Below are positions 34,616 to 46,749 of a stretch of DNA of 64,000 nucleotides, piece after piece. The stretch comes from Dipteris shenzhenensis (taxonomy: Eukaryota > Polypodiophyta > Polypodiopsida > Gleicheniales): NCBI GenBank assembly GCA_047967505.1, contig CM106540.1, one strand, 5' to 3'. The position numbers and the translations under genes are program-made. The notes below the pieces were generated by a model that was not told the origin of the DNA, ran no database searches, and saw nothing but the letters and a program-made list of their open reading frames with translations. The stretch's first letter is position 1, and each line of letters opens with the position of its first letter.

Positions 34616-36148
34616 CTATCTCTTCAATGGATCCACTTCTCCATTCACCCACATTCTTAGTGAAAATCTTTAATCTACTACAACCCTTGACATTCAATGC
34701 TTCCATTAGACCATGCTGACAAGTCCTGCAACACCTCATGGTGCAAGTAAGTGACAAAATCTTTGGGTATCTTCACGGGGTCCCTCGACATACTCTCTTT
34801 TGTTCCTTTAGGGAATCTAGTGATTCATTCTTGTCTAAGGCTATATTAAATGATAAAATCCTACTTTCTTTTTGTATAACCCCATTCTGCGATTACTTAT
34901 AAAAGGGTAAAATGCACAAATAACAATATAAAAAGTAGTGAGAAAGTAGTACACAAGAAAAGGAAAATAGAGAGTGGAACATAAAAGGATCCATAAGTCG
35001 ACGAACTTATCTTTTAGGATAGCCTTTTCTTTTGGGCAGAAGAAAGTGATTATATTTATCTCAAAATGGTATTTACAACTTCATCTTTCATAACCTTAGA
35101 GTTCTAGGGGTCCATATGAGGACATACATCCTCAAGCATAATTCTCTCTTTTTTCAAAACATCCTAGTCCCTTGCAGTCCATTCAAGTAAAAAAAAAAAT
35201 AGTAGACTCTGGTTACCAAGAAAAGCACTTCAGAAACTCTTGTGAACATATGAAGGATCTTGGAAAGAGAAGCTCTTTTTAGCCTCATCGCTAGCATCAT
35301 TTCTCTGTGAAGAAGAATCTACAGCAGCAGTCTATATGCACAATGTTCAACACAAAGCATCCATAGACGTGCACACAGACGCGTTCCTTAACTTAAAAAA
35401 AACTTACGGGTGTGTCTATTTGCACATCTATAGACCCATGTCTGTAAGCCCCATATAGGTGCATCTATATAACAAACAGATGTGCATATAGATGCGCTAT
35501 TAGACGCTATGTAGAAATTTAAAAAAAAAAGAAAGACACGCTTATAAACGCTTTGCATATTTTTTTAAATAAAAAAAAGCAAAATTTTGTGTGCTTGGAT
35601 ATAATGCTATGTATGTCGTGTGGTTACAAGAATCCCATTTCCACAGTGTGCAATTTAATTCTTACAGCCAACCACATTTTAATTAGCACGATTTTGCATG
35701 TCTATAGTTGGCGATTGGAATTCCGAATAAAACATTACAACTCCAAAACATTTAGTTCACAAGGCATTGATTGATAGAACATTGCACAAGGAAATTGAAA
35801 GCCAAAAAAATAGAAGGAGTTTATATTAATTCATATCCCAAAAAGTGCTTGTATGTTTATATAGCACGAAGCCAAGCCACGTCCTATGGCTTCAAGTACA
35901 AAAAATAAGAGTGTATATACAAGAGAGGCATGAAGCCAAGCCAATGGCTTCAAGTATAAAAAAGAGTAGCTAGCACTACTTCTATGACTAATCTAAGTCA
36001 TCCGTGTCCTTGCTCCCTTCTTCATTGCCTTCTTCCTCCTCAGTATCCTTGCCTTCTTCCTCTTGAATATCCCCAAGGGCTTATAAACGAGGGACAACAT
36101 GTATCAATGTATGAAAAATCAAATTTTTATTCACAATATTGCCATTAT
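33540..36148. other. Intergenic with microsatellite, no recognised genes
   Basis: No family features in ORFs here. A (TG)n tract lies at about 34549-34612. Around 35360-35500 a motif like CATCTATAGAC repeats a few times; a similar motif occurs at 38310-38330. Confidence 0.5.
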
Positions 36149-36990
36149 TTAAGTACTTTTAAATACTTGGGGAGGTGCTCCAGTATCCTGGATATACTGC
36201 TCCTCAAAAATCAACCCCTCATCATAGAAGTGCCCACATATATGTCCTTTGCGATGTCCACGATGGTAGGTTGTCTTGATAGGAGTAGGGTACCTGTCCA
36301 CGATATCAAGCTGCAAGATGACACAATTTACCGAGGGGTTAGTACAAAGAAACAACCTCCTAATAAACCAAATAAATATAATATAATTTGAGATTGATAC
36401 TTACAAATTGGGCCTCCTCTGATTCAACACCCCCTGCTCCAAAATGCACATTTCCATATTGCTCCATTTGGATCCTTCGTGCCTCCACATGTTGCAGATT
36501 GGGGTCCGCATTCGCTGCCTTCATTGCTTTCTTCCACTCACACTTATGAGCGGTGTGGGGCTAGCCCCTTGGTGGTTGACCTCCCTCTCTTCTGGCAAGC
36601 TTGGCTAGTGCATGCTTCTAAAGTGAATATCTTTTATTGGCAAGTATAATAACAATCTTTGACTTTGCCCATTTATCTGCCATGAACTTAACATTGGGGG
36701 GATTGGGATAACTAGAGCATACATCATTGATGGTCTCATCAGCCAACGTTTTTGGATGCTCTTTGTATGGAATAAAGCAATCTCTATAGTTGTTAGCAAG
36801 TACATAGCATATGAAGGCCATGATGTCCTTCCCCCGTGCATCCATCAAGATGCCTCCTCTCTGAGTGATGTCATAGAAGATCGCGCCATCACCCCTGGCA
36901 CATCTGCATCATCTGAATCATCCCCGCCCCCACCATTACCCCCCCTAAAGCACTGTGCCATGCATCTCCCAGAGCTCTCCCTGCTACTAT
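36149..36990 (-). pseudogene. Unidentified two-exon gene remnant
   Basis: Exon A runs from at least 36848 to 36405 and ends CAATTT/GTAAGT; exon B is 36310-36149 after TTGCAG and ends in TAA. Splicing keeps phase 0. Readable parts: FICYVLANNYRDCF, NVKFMADKWAKSKIV, WKKAMKAANADPNLQHVEAR, then DIVDRYPTPIKTTYHRGHRK and CGHFYDEGLIFEEQYI. Two internal TAG codons (near 36617 and 36564) could be former CAG. A Gly/Asp-rich frame upstream to about 36990 may be its N-terminus after a frame slip. The WKKA..AN stretch recalls plant transposon proteins, but I do not recognise a family. Confidence 0.4.
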
Positions 36991-37643
36991 GCCTGCTGCC
37001 CTATCGTGACGAGCTAGTACGCTGGCCTTTTATCTTTGAAGAAGGGAATCTTGACTGCACGAGAGTATGTTGGCAGCTCTATGAGGCAGAACGGCCTCTT
37101 GATCACAAGGGGATAAGGGGCTCTAGACCGTCCTAGGGGAGAAGGGAGTACTAAGGATCGAAGAGAAGGGACACTAGACCGTAGGAGAGAAGGGACTCCT
37201 AATGATTGGGCAAAAGGGACGTGGCTTTGTACCTTGCTGGGCTGTCTCAACTCCATAGGAGTAATATCAGTTGGTGTGGGGTTGGGGTGGTTTGGATTCT
37301 ATATTGCCGACTCCTAGGGGGTGTTTGGAGTACTCGTCATGTATGTGTATAACTCCTGAGGAGTAGGAGGGTGCCCCAAAATGTTATATAACTCTCGAAA
37401 GATGCATCCCAAAGATCAGGTGAGGCTAAAGAGCGTCTTGGCCACATGATGAACTGCAGAAAAGAAGAGAAGAAGATTTCCATCATGCATGCAATCATTG
37501 GCAAAAAAGAAAAAATAGGAAAAGGTAAGAGAGAAAAAGATAGCTTGACATTGAGCAAGCCACACTCCTGCATTCTTTGAATTAGAGTGGTAGAAGTCTA
37601 TATCTGCTTGCTCAATGTCAGGCTATTGAAGCTTCATGGGGGT

Positions 37644-37975
37644 GGAAAAGAGAGAAAGAAAGAGAGGAAAAGAGAGAAAAAGAGAGGAAAAAAGAGAGGA
37701 AAAGAGAGGGGAAATCAGAGGGGAAAAGAGGGGAAAAGAGAGGAAAAGAGAGGAAAAAAGAGGGGGAAAAAGAGAGAAAAAAGAGAGGAAAAAAGAGAGG
37801 AAAAGAGAGGGGAAAAGAGAGGGGAAAAGAGAGGAAAAGAGAGGAAAAAAGAGGAGAAAAAAGAGAGAAAAAGAGAGGAGAAAAGAGAGAAAAAAAGAGA
37901 AGGAAACTGAGAGGAGAAAAGAGAAAAAAAAAGAGAGGAAAAAAGAGTAGAAAAAAGAGAGGAAAGAGAGGATTC
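37644..37975. repeat. GAGGAAAAGAGA purine minisatellite
   Basis: About 330 bp of nearly pure purine built from GAGAGGAAAA units of 9-14 bp. A shorter purine tract follows at 38156-38235. The Lys/Glu/Arg-rich and Phe/Leu/Ser-rich frames over it are translations of the repeat. Confidence 0.95.
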
Positions 37976-38559
37976 GCCCTTTTTCCATCATGTGTGCAAT
38001 CCCATGATTTCCATCATGCATGCCCTCTTTCTTTATCCTGCCCTGAGGCTTTAATCCAATTTTCCTCATGCAATCACTTATTTTCATCATTCATGTAATC
38101 CCTTATTTCCTCACGAATGTTTAAGGCATTGAAAATTCGACTTAAACATGCATGCAAGGGAAAGGAGAAGGAAAAGAGAAGGAAGGGGAAGGGGAAGGGG
38201 AAAGAAGAAGGGGGATGGAAGAAAGGGGAATGCAAAAAGGGAACTCTGCCGGAGTGTGTCTATAGGTGCGAATACCTGTCTTTCCAAAAAATTAGACGTG
38301 CTATTAGATGCATCTATAGATGCATTCTGACAGACACTTTTTGAGAAAAAGGTGAAAAGGACATGCACCCCACCCCAAAAAGAACAACTCTAGCAATTAG
38401 TTTGATGCAAGCTAGCTTAGTGCTAAATCAATCTCCACATAAAATGATGAATTCCTCACATGAAATGATAGACAAGAGAAAAACGTCTTCTATTTATTCG
38501 ACCACAAACACACATAGTATGGATTGCAGACTTGACACCACTACTCACCCATACTGGGT

Positions 38560-39235
38560 TTGTTGTAGCTTACAAGATTATGGAGTAGAGCCACAAAGGC
38601 TTATAAGTCTTCCACTATCAAGAGTGACACACACAACTGACATGCATAGCTACTAAAGCTCATCTAAATTGCCTCAGGTCTACTGACCTTGTTGGAGCTT
38701 ATACACAATCTAAAGCACTCACACCTCTTCCATGGAATAGCCAGTAGTCACGACCATCGAGGTCCTCCAAGCTCCAGCCAAGGTGCAACACACCACCAAC
38801 TCTCATGGAGAGCTCACGAACCGATTGGAGAGGTGCACTCTTCAGGAAGACAAGAAGTCACCACCATAGAATCATGTAGAACGTTGCATGTAATTCTGCC
38901 ACATGTCAAGTTTCTTTTTGACCCCTTCATTAACCTTCCAATTAATTAGCTCCCCATGAGGATGTATACCTCTTCCTACTTACCCCCCATCGGCCAAAAT
39001 GGGGATATAATAGATAAACTATCGTCAGCTCACAAAGAGCTTAATTTAAAAAAAAACTTCCACGAAGATATGAATGCTCACAGAGAGCTCATCACCTCAC
39101 AAAGAGTACCGTGTATGAACTACCAATGCTCACAAAGAGCTCCAAATCAAAAATACTATGACCAAATTAAAAAGACAAACTCACACTGAGACACAGAGAA
39201 TCGATTTGCTCATAAAGAGCATACTTCTACTAGAA
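38560..39235. repeat. Scattered GCTCACAAAGAGCT-type motifs
   Basis: Short near-palindromic units (GCTCACAAAGAGCT, GCTCACAGAGAGCT, GCTCATAAAGAGCA) recur at about 38810, 39030, 39078, 39127 and 39208. Otherwise no gene is recognised from 38000 to 39240. Confidence 0.5.
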
Positions 39236-39329
39236 GGCCCAATCTTGGCCTTTAAGAACATTTGCCTCAATCATCATGTCGAATTCTTCTTTGCCACCTT
39301 TGTTCATGACAGCTAACACTTTTTCTTTG

Positions 39330-39860
39330 TCCTTACCTTTTAGGATCTCATCACACTACTTAGTGTAGCAGAATCTTTCAATATGCCCATCTTTACCACA
39401 ATAATGACATTTTCTATCTTTTCGAGTAGAACTTGTCTTATCAGTTATTGCATATACTCTTGGATCATAAAGAGATGCACTATTATGCTTCTCCTCACTA
39501 AGCAACATTCCAACATAGTCAAGAAAATCCATTTTCTCATCCAAGTGCAATATACGTACCACTTCTCCACGCTGATCGATTGGTAGAATTTTAAGCAGTA
39601 TCACCTTCTTATCTTCATCTTCAACTTCTGCTCCAAGTTCACCTAATTGCCTTAGTAGTGCTTGCATCCTGTTCAAAAACACACAGAGTGTCTCGTCTTC
39701 TTGCATGCATAGATCAAACAGTTCCTGCTTGAGATTAGCTTTGGAATGTTTCATGCGTACTCCAAACAGTGTTTGTAGCATCTACCAATTCTTTGATGCC
39801 GTGACCTTCATAATACAAGAGGGTAGAAGAATTCAGGTCCTAGAACTCATCCCATGTAGC
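39330..39860 (-). pseudogene. Ty1/copia gag fragment with zinc knuckle
   Basis: The minus strand reads a copia gag C-terminal half: LFGVRMKHSKANLKQELFDL, DETLCVFLNRMQALLRQLGE, then a knuckle CHYCGKDGHIERFC with all four ligands present. It stops a few codons later at TAG; no protease follows. Upstream the frame is broken by 39790. It is from a different copia family than the gag at 13943. Confidence 0.88.
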
Positions 39861-42800
39861 CAATAACCTTCTTACTAGACCACTAGCAACCACCTGGCAT
39901 AAATTCAGCTCTTTGTTATGATGGTATCCACTAGCTAATTAACTAATTGACTAACTCAAACCCCTTCCAAAGAAATCATGTACACAAACAATCCTAAGAA
40001 TCTAGAATTCTGAAACTTTCAGTCAGTTGTGCATAATTATTCAACACACACTTTCTTCAAGAGAATATTAAAGACCACATGTTGATAGAATACTAAAAAA
40101 GCACCATTTATTCATGTATAAGTCAAAAATTGCCTTGGATCACATAGTCCCCAAAAGGGTGTATCAAAAAGCAATTACAAAAAGTATTAAGAGATTGCAA
40201 GCTTTTTCGTTATATTGCAACATGACTCCAAGTCTTACCAAAGCTTCATTACATACACCAACTCCATATCCTTTTCATTACATAGCATATTTTGCTGCAC
40301 ATATGCTCTTGGATTTCAACTTCTTTCCATTTAAGTAGCCATGGAAATAGAGCATTGGTGAGGAAGAAAGGGTCCTACTCATCATCCGTTGGGTTGAGTG
40401 ATGTCGGACAAATGATTGAAAGCACATACTCTCTCACCTGAAATGGTATGGCTAGGATACTCTTATTGAAAACTGAAGGAACATGGTGGAAAGGGGGAGA
40501 GAGAGAGGGTAGGCTAGGGAGAGAGGAAGTGATACTCAAAAGGAGACATAATGAAATGGAAATGAAATGACTAGAGCAATGAACAAAAATGAGCGTACTC
40601 ACATGTAGACCAAAGAGCTTGTAGCTTGATACTTGATTGATTTGACATGTGGCATCCATAGGGCAGACTAGACTAGAACTCACACTAGAACATACTAGAA
40701 CAAACATTTTTGACTCACTTTGGCCTCATATTCCAACACCCTCCCATGAAGGCAAGGTGAGAGATGACTAGAATGGAACCAAGAATAGAACATGACAATG
40801 ACGGTCCTCAAAACTGTGCATGCCGGTCTAGAACTAGACATGGCTTCGACATAATCTAAGAGGCAAGTGAGCATGGCTCAGAGGCTAATGAGCATAACAT
40901 AGAAAGCTCATCTAGCATGGCTCAGAGGCTCATCATGCATGGATATCAACATCTTGGAACTCATATGCCATGCCTGATAACTAGACCCTATCAATGCCAA
41001 TACATGGCTCACACAGTACATCCCCCTCTTGACTCCAGGGACTAACTAGAAACATGGATTCACACACCATAAAAGAAATACATCATTTTAGGAGGACAAT
41101 CCAAGGTAGAGGACCTTTATTAACTCTTCAAACATTCTTTTTAGAGGGACTACTCAAGGCACAAAACCTTTAACTCAAATATATATAAAAATATATAAAA
41201 GATTTCATTCATTTTATGCATAGCAAGGGCAGAGAACCCATGAGCCCAAAGTAGCTACCGCACAAGGGTGTGCACATCCTGATGCAAAGAGGTATGTCTG
41301 TGAAGAACCAGGCCAGGATGCCCTTGAATGATGTGTCAATGAAAGCCATAGGAGCAACAGCTACCAAGGGAGATCACGTCATGACTCTCAATGTGCCGAT
41401 TGGAGAGTCACTGAATGCGCAAAAGAGGCAATGAGTAGCAGAGATGGCGCACCAATCGAAGCAATCACCAAAGTGTATCAAGATCAGAGAAATGATATTT
41501 AACTATTTGGGACGGTCAAACACTGCAATATGGCAATGTCGGAGTTGACGAGGTGTGAAAAGTGTATTCCCCACTGTTAGAAGCCTCAAGTCAATGTATT
41601 GGAGCATCAGTATAGTCAAAATGACTTGTGGGTAAGCTTGGGAAGCTCAAATCACTGGTGGAAGTCACGGGAGTTCAAATCTTAGCAAAAAATGCAAAAA
41701 AAGTAGCCTAAAACTACTGAGAATCGCCTTCTAACAAGTTGTACGGATTCTTGGCACTGTTGCGCATCCACCTGTAGAGGTACATATATACGTACATATG
41801 TATAGTTGTACAGATAAAAAAGTAAATTTTTTTCTCAAAATGGTGCGGGACAGGTTCGTTTATGTTTGGGTAGTGCCAAAACATCAAAAAACATCAGTTT
41901 CATGAAGATCAGCATGTTGTGGTCCTTTTGATCCAAGCCCGACACTTGTGGGAGTGTGAAAGATGCCTCCATGCAATTCTCCTATGACGGGATATCGGTC
42001 CATATACCTAGATGCAAGTTCTCAAAGCAATCTTCCAGTGTGCAATGAATATTATTTTTCAAGCAAGATGACCATAAGCATAGAATAAACTTGCTAGAGC
42101 AAGAACAAACAAACTGCTCCACATCAGGTTGGACAATGTAAGTGAAGGCATGGCTTGTGCAAAATTGTTTTTTGGCATGGTGAACCTTGTATTTAAGTGC
42201 AGCTGCCTTGAAAACAACATTCTCCTTCACGCCCCGCATTTGTATGTACCTTAGCAAAAGTAAACTGCATTTATGGCACTAAGTACATCCCTGCATTCAC
42301 GCAGCATGTGTAAGCCAAAACCTTGGTTCTTGCAAGAGTCTAGGACCACTGCCATGCTTCTCTATCCCCATGGCAACTTCCAAGAAAATTCAATTGCAAA
42401 AAACTTAGCACCTTATGAGCAATCCTCAACACTCCCCTCTTGTTCATTGCTCTGTTGATATGCATCCCTACCTTCCTCTCATGAGCCATGTGTATCACAC
42501 CCTACTATTGTAGCTTTTATGGAACACAGTACACTCCGGCTGGCTGCATGATGCAAGTCCAAGCCAAAACCATTGTCCTTGCAAGCATCCAGGAGCACTA
42601 CCATGCCCTTCACTCCCCATGGCAATTTCTAGCAATAGTCCGTAACATAAATCTGTGTATCAGGACACATGACATTATTTTACAACTACTTGTACAATCA
42701 TGGTTACATATTCATGATGTATAGGGTAGGGAGTACAAGGAACATATGTTAAAGTGCTACATTACAATGCATAAGACAACTTTATTGGATAATGGGCTAG

Positions 42801-43040
42801 AAGAAAAGACATTGAAGAACACAAAATTCCATTGAAAATGATTGTCGATGGGATATTACAGAGCCAAAAGTAGCCATAGTCTTTTGATAGAGATTTTTTG
42901 TTACAACACTAGCTTCCGACAGAAACAACTAGAAAGGCAAGAATTTTTTGGCCTTGGAAGTAGCATCACCTTCCCTCATATCTTGACCAGTGTCATTCTT
43001 CATGGTAGGTTCAATTGTCATGGTAGTTTCTCCTACAAGA
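39861..43040. other. No recognised genes
   Basis: Short frames only. 40880-40960 has repeated ATGGCTCAGAGGCTCAT-type phrases, and 42300-42620 has two related blocks (CATGTGTA..CCAAAACC..CTTGCAAG) about 250 bp apart. These look like old local duplications. Confidence 0.4.
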
Positions 43041-43044
43041 ACAA

Positions 43045-46000
43045 TCAATTAGTAATTGGAGAGAAGACGCACCCATCATTACCAAAGGAAGGAAAAGGCC
43101 AACTGAATTCACCTCTTCCAAACTTTCGTTTCATTTTTTTTTGCAACAACATCAAGGTCTCTACAAGTGTAGGGATCCCCTCACTTCCATTTCTCGATTT
43201 TGAACCAGCAGGTGTCTTCTCAAAAATTTGAGGGGCCCCATGACTTATATCTCCTGAATTTGAGCCACCAAGTGTCTTTGTCACATTGTCTCCCAACACC
43301 CCCATGCTATCGGCATGAGAAATTGGATTTTGTGCATCTGCTTCTACTCGCTCCATTTCACTAGAAGTATGACTGGCATCTGCCTTGTCCAGAGAATCTG
43401 GCTCAATTGAAGGGATGTCATTTCTCAAATTTTTGTGAAAATCAAGCAAATTTCCATCAACAATAGCAGTATTGACCGATTCACCCACTGCCAAATAGCC
43501 AAAAACAAAAGATGTAAGGACTAATTCAAGTAACTTTTGTATGCATTCAATCATGTTGTCAAAAAAGAAGAAGGAATAACCAGTCATGTCATATCATTTT
43601 AAGGACCCTCATCACAACAACAACTGTTTTTGGCTCACAGCTTTATTTTTTAGGTGACTGCAATTCTGCAATCATGAAGATAGTTGTGAGATATGGAATG
43701 GCAAAGTATCACATAAGGTACCAATCAGACACAAATCTACTTGCCAACCAAATCAAAAGTATGAATGTAACAATATCAATATAGGCAGCTACAACTATAT
43801 ATAGAATCCAACACCATGAAGAGGTACCTATGAAAGGAATTTTAGCTACCACTGTGTTGTAGCCATCTATCCTAGACAGTAGGTAGCTACCTATTCCATG
43901 GAGTAGCTACGAGTGTGACATAGCTATCTATCCACAATGTGGTGGACAACAGGTAGCTACCTATTCCATGGAGTAGCTACCACTGTGTCATAGCTATCTA
44001 TCCCCATGAGGTAGCTACCATGGTGACCACTACTCCTTAAGTTGTAGCTATCTATGCACCATGTGGAAGGTACCAAATGTCAAGTCATAGCTATGTATCC
44101 ACCATGAGGTAGCTACCATGGTGTTGTAGCCATCTATCCACCATGTGGTGGACAGTAGGTAGCTACCTATTCTATAGAGTAGCTACCACTGTGACATAGC
44201 TATATATCCACCATGTAGTACCTACCATGGTCATGAGGTAGTTACCATGGTGGCCACTACTCCTTAAGTCGTACCTACCTATGCACAATGTGGAAGGTAC
44301 CAGATGTTAAGTCATAGATATGTATCAACCATGAGGTAGCTACCACTGTGTTGTAACCATCTATCCACCATGTGGTGGATAGCAGTAGCAGGTAGCTACC
44401 TATTCCATGGAGTAGCTATCCACAGTCATAGCTATGTGTCCACCATGTAGTACCTACCATGGTGTTGTAGCCACCATGACATATCTACCATGGTGACCAC
44501 TACTGTAGCTATCTATGCATCACGTGGAAGTTACCAGACATCAAGTCACACTTATGTATCAAACATGAGGTAGCGCCCACGGTGTTGTAGCCATCTGGTG
44601 TGTGTTAGCTAGCACTTCTGGGAGGGATTGGTAGGTAGCATTTGGTGGGAAGGTAGCCAAAACCCCCAAATCTTTGCTACTACCATACACTATCTTGTAG
44701 TTATCTATGCACCATGTGCTAGTTGTAGCTATGTTGTAGCTACCAATTCATGTTTGGAAACAACTTCCAGCAACAGATTGCTAAGTACCTAACCACTTAG
44801 CATGTGGAATTCAACATTTGTGGTATGTCCTGGTAAGGATCATTTGGTGGGAAGGTAGTGACCCTCTAGTGCTTAGCAACTACTATAAAAATGGAAAGGC
44901 CTATTAGGTAGCACATGCTAGATAATTAGATAGCTACAACTGCATAGGATTTGTGAACATACCCTGATGAAAGCTTTCGTACGATGCATCATAGCTATCA
45001 AAGAGCACCAACGACCATATCTTTGGTGTAATTATCTAGCTGCATTATTTGTCCATACACTGGTCCGAGTTGGCAGCAGCAAGGTGTGCAAAACAGTACA
45101 TGTGGTATGCTAGAAGCAAGAACATGCCTAATTCCTCAGCATCATACATCAACAACCCACAAGCTATACAAATATGACATGAATCAGATGTGTAAGTATC
45201 AGTAGATGGCACCTTAGGTGGTGGAACACTCAACAAAATAGGACTTTTGTTCCCTCGCATGTTTTTTACTAACTCCATCTGGTCTTTTGCACACATTACT
45301 GTCATGTCTTTTAGGTCCCTGGCCACAGCATCAACAAATTTCGTGTCTACCAAAGTACTATCAAGTGTCTTAATGGTCAATGTCAACCACCCAATTGTGT
45401 GTTTCAATTGGTCCATCTTGATTACATCAACTATCATAGCACTCTCCTCCGCTTGCAAGGCAGCCTTAGCAATCTCCAATGGTGCCATAGCAGTATCTAC
45501 TAGTGCTCTCATACCCTCATCACGATGCATATTTTGCCTTGTGTGCCTCAAGTTCCTTCACTGTCTCATTTCGTTCTGATAGTGCTGAGGAATGCATTTT
45601 GGAAACTTGGGCCAGCACACTATCCAAGTTTACAAGAGGCAGGGTAGCAAAAAAATTATTCTTTGACCTTTGGAAATCTGATGAGGTGTGTGTATCCCCT
45701 ACCTCAACTAGCATACCCTTCATTTGACAAGAGTCAAGAGGTGCCTCCACGGAGTGGAAAGCTACCCACCTTTGTCACTTTAGCATCAGCTCTCCAGGTT
45801 TAATATTTGTAGGTACAGTTTCAGAGAAAGATGCCCAATCAATTGGCCCCTTTAGATGTTCAAATAGAAACCCCCTTGCAAATGATTTTGTGACCTCCAA
45901 GCCATAATTCCCACGAGTTTCTTGGTACACAAACATAAATAAAGTAGAGAAATTTGCCCAAAACTCTAGCCTCACTGCCCTTGGCACCTCTCTTGGGCAC

Positions 46001-46600
46001 AATGTCGAAACAGACCAACCAATCTTGCATAGTGAAATCATCGTCACTCGCCAAGGAGTCGTGCAACTTGGCCGCTGTTGCGGAGAGGTTGTGTACCTCA
46101 TGCACTTGGGTTTTAGTCATGCAAAATACTTTTTTCCTCTCAAATGCCATGTACAGAGGATGCCACTAATTCATCTGCTCAAACACACAGTGGGAGAAGA
46201 AGGCATGCTGTGAGAAGGTCCATGCATTTTCTCTAAAAGAAAGATGCTATCATGCACGAATAAAATCGATAAACTTGCAACCCAAATTTGAGACCTCACC
46301 GGAGTCACTGGACTATCAACCTCAGGCACTCTTGATGGTGTTCCTTTCTTTTTGTTGTGTGGAGTAGAAGCTAATGCTGTGGACTATCAACCTTGGGCAA
46401 CATTGATGGTTTTCCTTTCTTTTTTTTCTATGGAGGAAAAGGTGACGCTAAAGCTGAAGATAAAGAGGGAGATGTTGCCCTCTGTTTTCCTCTCCCTACT
46501 TTCTTTGGAGAGCCAAAGTGGATTGGGGAGGAAACTTCCTTCCCGCACATCTTCATTCTGCCTTGGCTGTGTGCATAGCCCCCACAATAGGATGTTCAAT
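43045..46600 (-). pseudogene. Unidentified minus-strand multi-exon gene, probably decayed
   Basis: Several minus-strand frames look coding and run in one direction: 46599-46387; 46150 to ~45930 (MAFERKKVF, FTMQDWLVCFDIVPKRG); ~45930-45520 in another frame (EHLKGPIDWASFSETVP, RNETVKELEAHKAKY); 45551-45045 (DSCHICIACGLLMYDAEELG, Cys/His-rich); and about 43480-43045 (Ser/Asp-rich, ending KRKFGRGEFSWPFPSF). Frames change between blocks, by introns or slips, and at least one TGA interrupts. The repeat array 43820-44770 would lie in an intron between the last two blocks. No family is recognised; the Cys/His cluster suggests a possible metal site. Treat as one hypothetical gene only tentatively. Confidence 0.35.
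43820..44770. repeat. GTAGCTAC-rich degenerate repeat array
   Basis: Over 25 copies of GTAGCTAC or GGTAGCTACC mixed with CTATCTATCCACCATG, TACCATGGTG and CCTATTCCATGGAGTAGC. Units of about 100-170 bp recur in varied order. The core GGTAGCTACC is itself a palindrome. Confidence 0.9.
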
Positions 46601-46749
46601 AGGGAATAAGACTAAAACTGGCAACCAACATTGAATCCTAGAGTAGTTTTCAAATAAGAGTATCATGTTCAAATTAAGACAAACAACTAGTCACTAAGTG
46701 TGGTAGCAAGCCATCCTTGCAACCCCCACAAAAAGTGGTAGCTAGTGTA

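Noticed and set aside
37587-38090. Lys/Glu-rich and Phe/Leu/Ser-rich frames of 104-155 codons
   Set aside because: Translations of a purine minisatellite.
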